Below are positions 7,798-16,266 of a stretch of DNA of 64,000 nucleotides, piece by piece. Numbering within the stretch: the first letter of the stretch is position 1; each line of letters opens with the position of its first letter. Made by a program: the position numbers and the translations under genes. The notes beneath the pieces are model-generated. The model ran no database searches and had not been told where the DNA came from. It worked only from the letters and a program-made list of their open reading frames with translations. This DNA comes from Streptomyces ochraceiscleroticus (GTDB lineage: Bacteria; Actinomycetota; Actinomycetes; Streptomycetales; Streptomycetaceae): NCBI RefSeq assembly GCF_000720485.1, contig NZ_JOAX01000008.1, positions 248,001 through 312,000 of the forward strand. The letters run 5' to 3'.

Positions 7798-8586
7798 CTA
7801 GAACGTCTGCGGCTCGCCCTGCCAGAAGCGGAAGAACTCCTGCCCGAGGTAGGTGTCGATCTGGGAGACGCCCAGTACCCGCAGGATCGCGTCCACCACC
7901 TCGAAGAACGCCTGGTTCACGCCCGGCGCCCACAGCAGCCCGAAGACCGCGAGCAGGCCGAACGGCGCGAACGGCTCCACCTGCCGCCGCAGCTTGTGCG
8001 ACAGCCACGGCTCGATCACGCCGTACCCGTCCAGCCCCGGCACCGGGACGAAGTTCAGGATCGCGGCCGTCACCTGCAGTAGTGCCAGGAACGCGAGCGC
8101 GTACCGGAACGGCTGCGGCACGCCGTCCATCGCGCCCAGCCAGAACGGCGCGGTGACCACGGCCGCGAACAGGATGTTCGTCAGCGGGCCCGCCGCCGAG
8201 ATCAGGCTGTGCCGCCAGCGGCCCCTGATCCGGCCGCGCTCGATGAACACCGCGCCGCCCGGCAGCCCGATCCCGCCCATGATCACGAAGATCACCGGCA
8301 GCACGATGCTGAGCAGCGCGTGAGTGTACTTCAGCGGGTTGAGCGTCAGATAGCCCTTCGCGCCGATCGAGATGTCGCCGCTGTGCAGCGCGGTGCGGGC
8401 GTGTGCGTACTCGTGCAGGCACAGCGAGACGATCCACCCCGAGACCACGAACAGGAACACGGCGACGCCGGTGTTCGTGGCGAGCTGGTCCGTCCACACG
8501 TACCAGCCCGACGCCGCCATGACGGCGACGAGCGCGAGAAAGACGGGACTGACGCGGCGGTCCGCGCGCCGTACTGCGGTGGTCAT
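7798..8586 (-). CDS. Site-2 protease family (M50) membrane metalloprotease
   Basis: A 262-residue multi-spanning zinc protease. The HExxH motif appears as HEYAHA near residue 59, in a hydrophobic segment after two N-terminal helices. The second zinc ligand region is NFVPVPGLDG, equivalent to the family's N-x-x-P-x-P-x-L-D-G. ISAAGPLTNILFA is a typical S2P membrane segment. No PDZ or CBS domain is present. Such enzymes cut substrates inside the membrane, often anti-sigma factors; the substrate here is unknown. AGGAG nine bases before the ATG supports the start. Confidence 0.85.
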   Translation of the reverse strand: MTTAVRRADRRVSPVFLALVAVMAASGWYVWTDQLATNTGVAVFLFVVSGWIVSLCLHEYAHARTALHSGDISIGAKGYLTLNPLKYTHALLSIVLPVIFVIMGGIGLPGGAVFIERGRIRGRWRHSLISAAGPLTNILFAAVVTAPFWLGAMDGVPQPFRYALAFLALLQVTAAILNFVPVPGLDGYGVIEPWLSHKLRRQVEPFAPFGLLAVFGLLWAPGVNQAFFEVVDAILRVLGVSQIDTYLGQEFFRFWQGEPQTF

Positions 8587-8724
8587 CGTGCGGTGCTCCT
8601 GAGGGATGGGCGGGGTGTGCGGGGCGGGTCCTGCGCGGCGGGGGCCGGTGGCGGGTGGGCGGGCGGCGGATCGTACAACGGAAAACGAGGAGCGGTATGC
8701 CGTGGTTCCAGGCAGGCTGGATCC

Positions 8725-9183
8725 ATGACCGGACCCGGCTCGAACGTCTCTCCCCAGAACGCCGCCGACGACGCCGCCGCCGGCGTCCGCCGGGTGTTCT
8801 ACGCGGACTGGGAAATGGGCTGCTGCGGCACCCCCTTCTCGGTCGGCGACGAGGTCAGCTGGACGGTGGAGCGCACGGTGGACGAGATGTGGGACTGGGA
8901 GCGGAACAACCACGGCCCGGACCCCGACGACCCGGCGCCGGTCACCGGCCGGGTGCGCGCGATCCACATCGTCAGCCAGGGCTACCGTCGCCGCCCGGGC
9001 TGCCGTACATACGAGCCGGTGCCCGGCGAGCGCAGCCTGCGCCCCGTCCGCACCTGTCCGAAGTGGTTCGCCGACGGCCCGGACGACGACCGGCACCACT
9101 ACGTGGCGGAGTGCGGCGCCCTGGTGGAGCTGGAGGTACTGCCGGCGGACCGCACCGCCCAGGGGGCGCCCGAGGGGACCTGA
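8725..9183 (+). CDS. Conserved small Streptomyces protein (DUF6578-like)
   Basis: A 152-residue soluble protein with RVFYADWEMGCCGTPFSVGDEVSW near the start. The Cys-Cys pair and two further Cys residues (GCRTYEP, RTCPKWF) could hold a metal or a disulfide. The segment VTGRVRAIHIVSQGYR looks like a small beta barrel. From memory it resembles streptomycete proteins labelled DUF6578; no function is known to me. It is divergent from the site-2 protease gene. Its ribosome site is weak (GGCAGGCTGG), so the exact start is moderately certain. Confidence 0.65.
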   Translation: MTGPGSNVSPQNAADDAAAGVRRVFYADWEMGCCGTPFSVGDEVSWTVERTVDEMWDWERNNHGPDPDDPAPVTGRVRAIHIVSQGYRRRPGCRTYEPVPGERSLRPVRTCPKWFADGPDDDRHHYVAECGALVELEVLPADRTAQGAPEGT

Positions 9184-9290
9184 GCCGTCGGGGCGGGAGC
9201 AGGTGACGGACGGGGACAACGGGGGATGAGGGGAAGCGGGCGGTGATGGGGGACGGCCAGGCCGTACGGGCTGTGGAGGACAATGGGCCG

Positions 9291-12200
9291 GTGCGTTACG
9301 GAATCCTCGGGACGACCCAGGCATGCCGGGACGACGGGAGTGCCGTCGCCCTCGGCGGCGCCCGCCTGCGCGCACTCCTCGCCGCGCTCGCGCGCACGCC
9401 GGGGCGCCCCCATACGCCCGACACGCTGATCGCGGAGGTCTGGGGCCCCGGCTCGGAGCCGCGGGACGCGGGCGCCGCGCTCCAGGCGCTCGTCGGCCGG
9501 CTGCGGCGGGCCCTCGGCCATGCCGCGGTCGTCTCCGTGACCGGCGGTTACTACCTGGCCGCCGACCCCGACGACGTCGACCTGCACCGCTTCGAGCGGC
9601 TGGCGGCCGAGGGCGAGCGGGCGCTGGCGGACGGCGACCCGGCGAAGGCCGCCGCGCTGCTGGACGACGCGCTCGCGCTGTGGCGCGGGCCCGCCCTCGC
9701 CGACCTCCCGGACGCGGTCGCGGAGGCGGCCGGGATCGAACGGCTGCACCTGGACGCGCGGCGCACCCGCCTCGCCGCCGATCTCGCGCTCGGCCGCGCG
9801 GACGAGGCGCTGCCGGCCCTCACCGCGCTGTGCCGCCGGCACCCTCTCGACGAGCCGCTCCAGCTCCTGCGGCTGCGCGCCCTGCGCGCCACGGACCGCA
9901 CGGCCGAGGCGCTGGCCGCGTACGCGGCCCTCAGCGCCGACCTCGCCGACCGCCTCGGCACGGACCCGTCGCCGCCGCTGCGCGCTCTGCACGCGGAGCT
10001 TTTGGAGACGGCAGCCGCGTCCGACTCGGATTCGACGCCCGGTCCGGGTTCGACGCCCGGTTCGACGCCTAGCCCGGGTTCGACGCCCGGTCCGCCCGGC
10101 TCGGCTCTGGCGCCCGGCTCGGCTCTGGCGCCCGGCTCGGCTCCGGCCCCCGGCCCGGCGCCGCGGCCCGCCGGGAATTTGCGGGCGCGGCTGACCTCGT
10201 TCGTCGGGCGCGAGGCGGAGCTCGACGCGCTCCGCGCCGACCTGGCCGCGTACCGCCTGGTGACGCTGCTCGGGCCCGGTGGCGCCGGGAAGACGCGGCT
10301 GTCGCAGGAGGGGGCGGAGGCCGCGGCGGCCGGCGCGCCCGGGGCCTGGCCGGACGGCGTGTGGTTCGCCGAGCTGGGCCCCGTCGCGGACCCCGGCACG
10401 GTGCCGGAAGCCGTGCTCACCGCGCTCGGCGCCCGCGAGACCGTGGTCCGCGGCAGCGCCGCCGAGGGGCTGCGGGCGGCCGCCGACCCGCTCGCCTTCG
10501 ACCCGCTCGCGCAGCTCGCCGAGCACTGCGCGGGCCGCCGGATGCTGCTCGTACTGGACAACTGCGAGCACGTCGTCGACGCGGCGGCCCGGCTCGCGGA
10601 ACGGCTGCTGGCCGAGTGCCCGGGCGTGAGCGTGCTGGCCACCAGCCGGGAGCCGCTCGCCGTACCGGGCGAGCTGGTCAGGCCCGTGGAGCCGCTGCCC
10701 GACCCCGTCGCGCTGCGGCTGCTCGCCGACCGGGGCGCCGCGGCCCGGCCCGGCTTCCGTATCGAGGACGACCCGGAGGCGTGCGCCGAGATCTGCCGCC
10801 GCCTGGACGGCCTGCCGCTGGCCGTCGAGCTGGCCGCCGCCCGGCTGCGGTCGCTCGCGCCGCGCCAGATCGCGGACCGTCTGGACGACCGCTTCCGGCT
10901 GCTGACCAGCGGCAGCCGTACGGTACTGCCGCGCCAGCAGACCCTCCGCGCGGTCGTCGACTGGTCCTGGGACCTGCTCGACGCGCCCGAACGCGCGGTC
11001 CTCCGCCGCCTCTCCGTCTTCTCCGGCGGCACGGACCTCGCCGCGGCGGAATCGGTCTGCGCGGACGCCCCGGAGACCACGCCGCCCACACCCACCGCCG
11101 AACCGGCCGCCTCGGGTCCGGTCGCTTCGGGGTCCGGCGTCTCCGGTCCGGTCGCCTCTGGGCCCACCGCATCCGAGCCTGGCGCCTCGGGGTCCGGCGC
11201 CGCCGGTGCGTCCGGGGTCGGCGCCTCGGGTCCGGCCGTCTCGGGTCCGGTCGCCTCCGGGCCCGTCGCGTCCGGGCCCGTCGCGTCCGGGCCCGTGGCC
11301 TCGGGGCCCGTGGCCTCTGGGCCCGGCACCTCGGGGCCTGTTGCGTCCGCGCCCGTCGTCTCCGGGTCCGGCGCCTCGGGGCCCGTCGCCTCCCGGCCCG
11401 AGACCTCCGGGCCCGTCGCCTCCAGGCCCGACGCCCCCGGACTCGGCGCCCCCGTACCCGTCGCCCCAGTCGCCCCCGGCGACATCGCCCCGTTGCTCGG
11501 GTCGCTTGTCGACAAGTCGCTCGTCGTGGCCGTGCCGTCGGCCGGTGGGGAGATGCGGTACCGGCTGCTGGAGACCGTCGGGGAGTATGCCGGGGAGCGG
11601 CTGGACGAGGCGGGGGAGCGGGCCGTGGTCGAGCGCCGCCACCTCGTCGCGTACCGCGAACTCGCCCGCGCCGCCGACCCCCTGCTCCGCGGCCCCGAGC
11701 AGCGCCACTGGCTGGACCGGCTGGAGCGGGAGCACGACAACCTCCGCACCGCCCTGCGCCGCGCCGTCGCCGCGCGCGACGAGCACGAGGCGCTCTGCCT
11801 CGTCCTGTCCCTGCAGTGGTTCTGGACGCTGCGCGACCACCGCGGCGACGCCCGTACCTGGTCGACGGCGGCCGCCGCGCTCGGCCCGAACCCCTTCCTG
11901 CCGCCGGTCACCCCGGCCCCGCCGCTGTCCGCCCGGCCGATCGACGCCCCGCCCCCGATGCCGCCCGAGCAGCTCCTCGAAGCCCGCCGGGAGGTCCGGC
12001 TGGTCGCGCTGGCCAGCGTGGACGGCGACATGGAGGCGCTGCAGCGCTTCGAGCAGCAGGAGGAGCTGCGGGGCATCATCAGCGCCTACCGCGGCGGGCT
12101 GCCGCAGACCTGCCGGGTGCCGGGCGTGATGTGGTTCTACGCCGTCATGCTGACCGGCCGCTTCGCGGACCTGGTCGAGCTGGTCGACGACACCGTGCGC

Positions 12201-13097
12201 GGCTGCCGGGAGTTCGGTTACGACTGGGAGCTGGCGTTCATCCTCCAGCTCCGGGCGAAGATCCAGAACGACCGGCCCGGCGGCCTGCCCCAGGCGACGC
12301 GCGACGCCGGCGAGGCGCTGGAGATCTTCCGCCGGATCGGCGACGCCTGGGGAGTCGCCGAGGCGCTGGCCGGACGCGGCGAATCCCGCGAAGGACACGG
12401 CGAGTACGGCTCCGCTGCCGACGACTACCGCGCCGCGATGCGGTACGCGGCGGACCTCGGCGCGCACGGCCAGCTCCCGCTGCTCAAGACCCGGCTGGGC
12501 GGCGCGCTGATCGAGTCGGGCGACGTCGAGCAGGGCGAGCGGCTGCTGCACGAGGTGCTGGACGAAAGCCGGCACAGCCGCGACGCCGTCCCCTACGCCC
12601 GCATCCAGCTCGCCACCTGGCTGGCGACCGCCGGCCGGACCGACGAGTCCCGGCACCACCTCCTGCTCGTACGGGAGGAGTTCCTCGAGCGGTCGGCGCC
12701 GGAGATGTTCCTCGGCATGGTCGAGGGGGCGTTGGCCGCGCTGGACGCGGACGAGGGGCGCTACGACGGCGTACTGGAGGCCGTGCGCGGGGCTGTCGCG
12801 AAGATGCGCTCCCCGCTCACCCATGCCGTCACCCCCGATCTGCCGCTGTCCCAACTGCCCCTCGCCGCCCGGGTGCTGGCCGTGACCGGCGGCCCGGACG
12901 GCGCGGCGGACGGGGCCCGGCTGCTGGGCGCCTTCGACGCGCTGCGCGCACCCCGGCAGCACACGCCGCGCATCCTCCGCATCTCCCGCGCGGCGGCCGA
13001 AGCGGCCGTACGCGCCGTCCTCGGCGCGGCGGACTACGCGTCCGCCCACGCCGAGGGCGCCGCTCTCCCCCTCGACGAGGCCCTCGACCTCATCTGA
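9291..13097 (+). CDS. AfsR/SARP-like regulator: BTAD + NB-ARC ATPase + TPR, with SGPVA repeats
   Basis: A 1268-residue regulator. It opens with an OmpR-like winged helix (about 1-85), then a bacterial transcriptional activator domain (about 90-245). A Pro/Ser/Gly linker follows. The ATPase begins at FVGREAELDAL with Walker A GPGGAGKT and Walker B-like LLVLDNCEHV, and has GLPLAVELAAARLR. A winged helix is broken by an SGPVA-rich insert of about 120 residues and resumes at LLGSLVDKSLV. The C-terminal third is TPR-like. Such STAND proteins control antibiotic or development genes after ligand-driven assembly. The GTG start is chosen from GGAGGA upstream and the family N-terminus (VRYGILG); GTG/ATG starts at 9243-9246 are possible. 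Confidence 0.85.
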   Translation: MRYGILGTTQACRDDGSAVALGGARLRALLAALARTPGRPHTPDTLIAEVWGPGSEPRDAGAALQALVGRLRRALGHAAVVSVTGGYYLAADPDDVDLHRFERLAAEGERALADGDPAKAAALLDDALALWRGPALADLPDAVAEAAGIERLHLDARRTRLAADLALGRADEALPALTALCRRHPLDEPLQLLRLRALRATDRTAEALAAYAALSADLADRLGTDPSPPLRALHAELLETAAASDSDSTPGPGSTPGSTPSPGSTPGPPGSALAPGSALAPGSAPAPGPAPRPAGNLRARLTSFVGREAELDALRADLAAYRLVTLLGPGGAGKTRLSQEGAEAAAAGAPGAWPDGVWFAELGPVADPGTVPEAVLTALGARETVVRGSAAEGLRAAADPLAFDPLAQLAEHCAGRRMLLVLDNCEHVVDAAARLAERLLAECPGVSVLATSREPLAVPGELVRPVEPLPDPVALRLLADRGAAARPGFRIEDDPEACAEICRRLDGLPLAVELAAARLRSLAPRQIADRLDDRFRLLTSGSRTVLPRQQTLRAVVDWSWDLLDAPERAVLRRLSVFSGGTDLAAAESVCADAPETTPPTPTAEPAASGPVASGSGVSGPVASGPTASEPGASGSGAAGASGVGASGPAVSGPVASGPVASGPVASGPVASGPVASGPGTSGPVASAPVVSGSGASGPVASRPETSGPVASRPDAPGLGAPVPVAPVAPGDIAPLLGSLVDKSLVVAVPSAGGEMRYRLLETVGEYAGERLDEAGERAVVERRHLVAYRELARAADPLLRGPEQRHWLDRLEREHDNLRTALRRAVAARDEHEALCLVLSLQWFWTLRDHRGDARTWSTAAAALGPNPFLPPVTPAPPLSARPIDAPPPMPPEQLLEARREVRLVALASVDGDMEALQRFEQQEELRGIISAYRGGLPQTCRVPGVMWFYAVMLTGRFADLVELVDDTVRGCREFGYDWELAFILQLRAKIQNDRPGGLPQATRDAGEALEIFRRIGDAWGVAEALAGRGESREGHGEYGSAADDYRAAMRYAADLGAHGQLPLLKTRLGGALIESGDVEQGERLLHEVLDESRHSRDAVPYARIQLATWLATAGRTDESRHHLLLVREEFLERSAPEMFLGMVEGALAALDADEGRYDGVLEAVRGAVAKMRSPLTHAVTPDLPLSQLPLAARVLAVTGGPDGAADGARLLGAFDALRAPRQHTPRILRISRAAAEAAVRAVLGAADYASAHAEGAALPLDEALDLI
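10021..10160 (+). repeat. Pro/Gly/Ser linker repeats inside the AfsR-like gene
   Basis: Degenerate repeats of PGSTPG and ALAPGS (about 15-18 bp units such as GGTTCGACGCCCGGT) encode a flexible linker between the BTAD domain and the ATPase. Its position at a domain boundary means it should not disturb folding. Its length probably varies between strains. Confidence 0.7.
11108..11480 (+). repeat. SGPVA pentapeptide repeat tract inside the AfsR-like gene
   Basis: A 15-bp unit (TCCGGGCCCGTCGCG and variants) encodes SGPVA. Five units are perfect in a row and many degenerate ones lie on either side (SGSGV, SGPTA, SEPGA, SRPET, SRPDA). The tract interrupts the winged-helix segment that usually runs straight from AAAESVCA to LLGSLVDKSL. 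Translation stays in frame throughout. Confidence 0.85.
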
Positions 13098-13148
13098 CCC
13101 CCGTTCCCGACGAACCGACCGGGACCTCAGATCTTCGGCCTTTCCCGA

Positions 13149-13190
13149 TTCAGGTCGAAGACCTGCCTCGCGTCAGGTCTTCGACCTGAA
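13149..13190. terminator. Bidirectional terminator formed by two copies of a dyad
   Basis: Perfect 17-bp arms TTCAGGTCGAAGACCTG and CAGGTCTTCGACCTGAA enclose an 8-base loop, between the convergent AfsR-like and ABC permease genes. Each arm is itself a dyad (CAGGTC-GAA-GACCTG and CAGGTC-TTC-GACCTG). The right arm codes for the last residues of the permease, whose TGA is at 13175-13173. A terminator is the simplest reading; two operator copies is an alternative. Confidence 0.65.
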
Positions 13191-14003
13191 CTTCCTGACC
13201 GCCAGCGGCATCGCGACGGCCGTGATGGCTATCGCCCAGGCCAGCGTGATCAGGGCCGGGTGGGCTATCGGGCCCTCGCCGGCGATGAGGTGGCGGGCCG
13301 CGTCGGCGAGGTTCGAGAGGGGGTTGATCTTTGTGAACCCCTCCAGCCAGCCCGGCATCGATGCGGTCGGCGCGAAGATCGACGAGCCGAACTGCAGCGG
13401 CATCAGTACCAGGAACGCCATGCCCTGGACCGCCTGCGGCGTCTTCAGGGCCAGGCCCAGCAGGATGAAGATCCACATCACGGCGGCACCGAAGACGGTC
13501 GACAGCGCGATGGCCCCGACGAACTCCAGCGGCGAGCCCTTGATCTCCAGGCCCAGCAGGAAGCCCATGCCGAGCAGGATCGCGGTGGCGACCAGCATCC
13601 GGCCGACCTCGACGACGATCTTGGCTATCAGGACCGAGGAGCGCGCGATGGGCATCGTGCGGAAGCGGTCCATCACGCCCTTGCGGAAGTCCTCGTTGAC
13701 GCCCGAGCCGACCGCCATGGCGATGTTCATGCCCATCATCGCCATCATGCCGGGAACCAGATACTGGACGTACTGCTGCTGATTGCCCTTGCCGGCGATG
13801 GCGCCGCCGAAGACGTACACGAACAGCAGGATGAAGACGACGGGCATCAGCAGGGCGTCGAACATCGACTCCGGGTCCTGCTTGATCTGCAGGGCGTTCC
13901 GCCGGACCAGCGCGCCGATGTGGCGAAGATTGGCCCGCAGGCCGATCCGGCCCTCGGCGGCCCCGGGCTTCGCGGCCGGCGCCGTGATCGTTGCGGCGCT
14001 CAT
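13173..14003 (-). CDS. ABC-2 type transporter permease (DrrB-like)
   Basis: A 276-residue membrane subunit of an efflux pump with six helices. LVRRNALQIKQDPESMFDALLMPVVFILLFVYVFGGAI is the classic DrrB-type start of the first helix, and GMMAMMGMNIAMAVGSGVNEDFRKGVMDRFRTMPIARSSVLIAKI is the conserved central loop. It works with the ATPase encoded just upstream; the start overlaps that gene as ATGA and AGGAGG precedes it. Relatives export anthracyclines and other hydrophobic drugs or lipids. The substrate here is unknown. Confidence 0.88.
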   Translation of the reverse strand: MSAATITAPAAKPGAAEGRIGLRANLRHIGALVRRNALQIKQDPESMFDALLMPVVFILLFVYVFGGAIAGKGNQQQYVQYLVPGMMAMMGMNIAMAVGSGVNEDFRKGVMDRFRTMPIARSSVLIAKIVVEVGRMLVATAILLGMGFLLGLEIKGSPLEFVGAIALSTVFGAAVMWIFILLGLALKTPQAVQGMAFLVLMPLQFGSSIFAPTASMPGWLEGFTKINPLSNLADAARHLIAGEGPIAHPALITLAWAIAITAVAMPLAVRKFRSKT

Positions 14004-15028
14004 GCCGCGACCTCCTCGTACTGGGCGTCCGCCGGCTCGGCGGCCGCGTCGGCCTCGGACGTCTTCTGGCCGGTGATGGCCAGGAAGACCTCGTCCAGGC
14101 TGGGCAGATGGGTGTTGATGCCGGCGAGCGCGAAGCCGCGCTCGCCGAGGACGTTGACCACCGCGGTGAGCTGCTCGTCGCTGATGATGGGGACGTTCAC
14201 CACGCCGTCCTCGGGGTCCGCCGTGGCGCCCGCTATGCCGTCCAGGCCGGCCTGCGCGATCGCGCCGACCATGCGGTCCAGCTCGCCGCGGACCGCCGGG
14301 CGGATCTGCAGCGTGCGCCCGCCGACCTTGGCCTTCAGCTCTTCCACCCGGCCCTCGGCGATCACCCGGCCGCGGTCGACGACGGTCAGCTCGTCGGCCA
14401 GCCGCTCGGCCTCTTCCATGTACTGCGTGGTCAGCAGCACCGTCGCGCCGTCGCGGACCATGTTGTTGACCTCGTCCCAGACCTCATTGCGCGTGCGCGG
14501 GTCGAGGCCGGTCGTCGGCTCGTCCAGATACAGCACGGCGGGCTTGCCGATCATCGAGGCGGCCAGGTCCAGGCGGCGGCGCATGCCGCCCGAGTACTTC
14601 CCGGCGGGGCGCTTGGCGGCCTCGGTGAGCGAGAACCGCTCCAGCAGCTCGTCCGCGCGTGCCCGGGCGTCCTTGCGGGAGAGGTCGAGCAGCCGCCCGA
14701 TCATGTAGAGATTCTCCCGGCCGGAGAGCTTCTCGTCGACGGAGGCGTACTGCCCCGTCAGGCCGATCGTGCGGCGCAGGGCGCGGGGCTGGCGCACGAC
14801 GTCGTACCCGGCCACGACCGCCGTGCCGGCGTCGGGGACGAGGAGCGTGGACAGGCAGCGCACGAGCGTGGTCTTGCCCGCGCCGTTCGGCCCGAGCACG
14901 CCCATGACCGTGCCTTCCCGCACGTCCAGGTCCACTCCGTCGACGGCCTTGACATCGCCGAAGTGCTTGACCAGGCCACGGACTTGGACGGCCGCGCGGC
15001 CGTCGGCGGAGTGTGTCTTCTGCGTCAT
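14000..15028 (-). CDS. ABC transporter ATPase (DrrA-like drug resistance family)
   Basis: A 342-residue ATPase with Walker A GPNGAGKT, signature SGGMRRRLDLA, Walker B AVLYLDEPTTGLD and the H-loop region TTQYMEEAE, followed by the DrrA-type C-terminal domain (GEVEEL-like VIAEGRVEELKAKVGG; then PAVRGELDR). It powers the ABC-2 permease translated from the overlapping next gene. The ATG is taken at MTQKTHSADG. An upstream extension of 44 residues has no family similarity and runs through a block of direct repeats (15051-15121). GTGGAT is the only weak ribosome site. Confidence 0.88.
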   Translation of the reverse strand: MTQKTHSADGRAAVQVRGLVKHFGDVKAVDGVDLDVREGTVMGVLGPNGAGKTTLVRCLSTLLVPDAGTAVVAGYDVVRQPRALRRTIGLTGQYASVDEKLSGRENLYMIGRLLDLSRKDARARADELLERFSLTEAAKRPAGKYSGGMRRRLDLAASMIGKPAVLYLDEPTTGLDPRTRNEVWDEVNNMVRDGATVLLTTQYMEEAERLADELTVVDRGRVIAEGRVEELKAKVGGRTLQIRPAVRGELDRMVGAIAQAGLDGIAGATADPEDGVVNVPIISDEQLTAVVNVLGERGFALAGINTHLPSLDEVFLAITGQKTSEADAAAEPADAQYEEVAA

Positions 15029-15050
15029 GGATCCACAGTGACAGGCACCA

Positions 15051-15121
15051 CTGACAACGCCCCGACAGAGCGCCGACAGCCCAGGCCGGGCGCCGACGGG
15101 CCACCGATAAACCACCGACAG
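15051..15121 (-). promoter_or_regulatory. 11-bp-phased direct repeats upstream of the ABC efflux operon
   Basis: Read leftward, heptamers CTGTCGG (15121), TTATCGG (15110), CCGTCGG (15099), CTGTCGG (15079), CTGTCGG (15068) and TTGTCAG (15057) recur. Spacing is 11 bp except for one gap of 20. Heptamers once per helical turn are typical of binding sites for SARP activators and OmpR/PhoP-type response regulators in Streptomyces. The block sits directly ahead of the ATPase ATG at 15028. Which protein binds is unknown. Confidence 0.5.
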
Positions 15122-15130
15122 ACATGCGTG

Positions 15131-15158
15131 GGGCGCTGCCGGATCATCGGCAGCGCCC
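15131..15158 (-). terminator. Terminator hairpin after panB
   Basis: Perfect 11-bp arms GGGCGCTGCCG and CGGCAGCGCCC with a six-base loop GATCAT, 27 bases beyond the panB stop. It has no long T-run, as is common in Streptomyces. Confidence 0.6.
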
Positions 15159-15184
15159 ACGGACCATCGGGCCGGGCCCGGCCC

Positions 15185-16093
15185 TCAGTGGAAGGTGTGC
15201 TCCTCCGCCGGGAACGTGCCGCCCACCACGTCCTCGGCGAACGCCTTCGCCGCGCCGCCCAGCGCCTCGCGGAGCTGCGCGTACTGCTTCACGAACCGCG
15301 GCACCCGGCCCTTCGTCATCCCGGCCATGTCCGTCCAGACCAGGACCTGCGCGTCGCACTCCAGGCCCGCGCCGATGCCGATGGTGGGGATGTGCAGCGA
15401 GCGGGTGACCTCGGCGGCCAGCTCGGCCGGTACCGCCTCCAGTACCACCGAGAACGCGCCCGCGTCCTGCACCGCCTTGGCGTCCCGCAGCAACTGCTGG
15501 GCCGCCTCCTCGCCACGGCCCTGGACGGGGTAGCCGCCGAAGGCGTTGACGGACTGCGGGGTCAGCCCGATGTGGGCCATGACCGGGATGCCGGCGTCGA
15601 CCAGCAGCTTGATCTGCTCCGCCGAGCGCTCGCCGCCCTCCAGCTTCACCGCGCCCACGCCGGCCTCCTTGACCAGCCGGGTGGCGTTGCGCAGCGCCTG
15701 GACGGGCCCTTCCTGGTACGCGCCGAAGGGCAGGTCGGCGACGACGAGGGCGCGCTCGGTGCCGCGTACGACGGCGGCGGACAGCAGCGTCATCTCGTCC
15801 ATCGTGACCGGGACGGTCGACTCGTACCCGAGGTGGCAGTTGCCCATCGAGTCGCCGACGAGCAGGACGGGGATGCCCGCCTCGTCGAAGACGGAAGCGG
15901 TCATCGCGTCGTACGCGGTGAGCATGGGCCACTTGTCGCTGCGGGCCTTGGCGGCGGCGATGTCACGGACGGTGACGCGGCGGGACCGCTTGCCGCCGTA
16001 CAGCGACTTGTCCGCCGACTTGTCGGCTGCTGACTTGCCGGGTGCGGCGCCGGTCTTCGGGTCCTGTGTCTGGGCAGGCGAAATCTGCGTCAT
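15185..16093 (-). CDS. panB: 3-methyl-2-oxobutanoate hydroxymethyltransferase
   Basis: A 302-residue cytoplasmic enzyme of pantothenate synthesis. It transfers a hydroxymethyl group from 5,10-methylene-tetrahydrofolate to 2-oxoisovalerate, giving ketopantoate. Motifs are [18 protein letters not shown], the metal-binding [23 protein letters not shown], and the catalytic Glu in VVLEAVP. About 40 extra polar N-terminal residues precede the barrel, as in other streptomycetes. AGGAG eight bases before the ATG fixes the start. panC and panD are not nearby; the gene stands alone. Confidence 0.95.
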   Translation of the reverse strand: MTQISPAQTQDPKTGAAPGKSAADKSADKSLYGGKRSRRVTVRDIAAAKARSDKWPMLTAYDAMTASVFDEAGIPVLLVGDSMGNCHLGYESTVPVTMDEMTLLSAAVVRGTERALVVADLPFGAYQEGPVQALRNATRLVKEAGVGAVKLEGGERSAEQIKLLVDAGIPVMAHIGLTPQSVNAFGGYPVQGRGEEAAQQLLRDAKAVQDAGAFSVVLEAVPAELAAEVTRSLHIPTIGIGAGLECDAQVLVWTDMAGMTKGRVPRFVKQYAQLREALGGAAKAFAEDVVGGTFPAEEHTFH

Positions 16094-16222
16094 GACGACG
16101 GCTCCTGTTCAGGTCATCTCGAGGCGCCCTGACGGCGTCCCCGGACTCACCTCCCATGCTGACACGCCCGCGCGCGGCGGTGGAAGAGGAGCGGGCAGCG
16201 ATGCCTGCCACGTGCAACAAAA

Positions 16223-16241
16223 ATACGGAACGGTGCCGTAT
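16223..16241. promoter_or_regulatory. TetR-type operator before the MFS exporter gene
   Basis: A 19-bp near-perfect dyad: ATACGGAAC, central G, GTGCCGTAT, with one mismatch in nine arm positions. It lies 25 bases before the MFS start, overlapping the expected -35 region. A -10-like TACGCT (16254-16259) ends seven bases before the ATG, suggesting a leaderless message. The TetR protein encoded downstream of the exporter is the likely ligand. Confidence 0.6.
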
Positions 16242-16266
16242 CGAAAAGCGGCGTACGCTGGCCCGT

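Noticed and set aside
9099..13049. A 1316-codon open frame on the minus strand
   Set aside because: It is an antisense shadow of the AfsR-like gene in very GC-rich DNA. Its translation is Arg/Gly/Val-rich with no family motif.
13173..15028. Daunorubicin resistance operon
   Set aside because: DrrA/DrrB similarity defines the transporter family only; no anthracycline genes are nearby.
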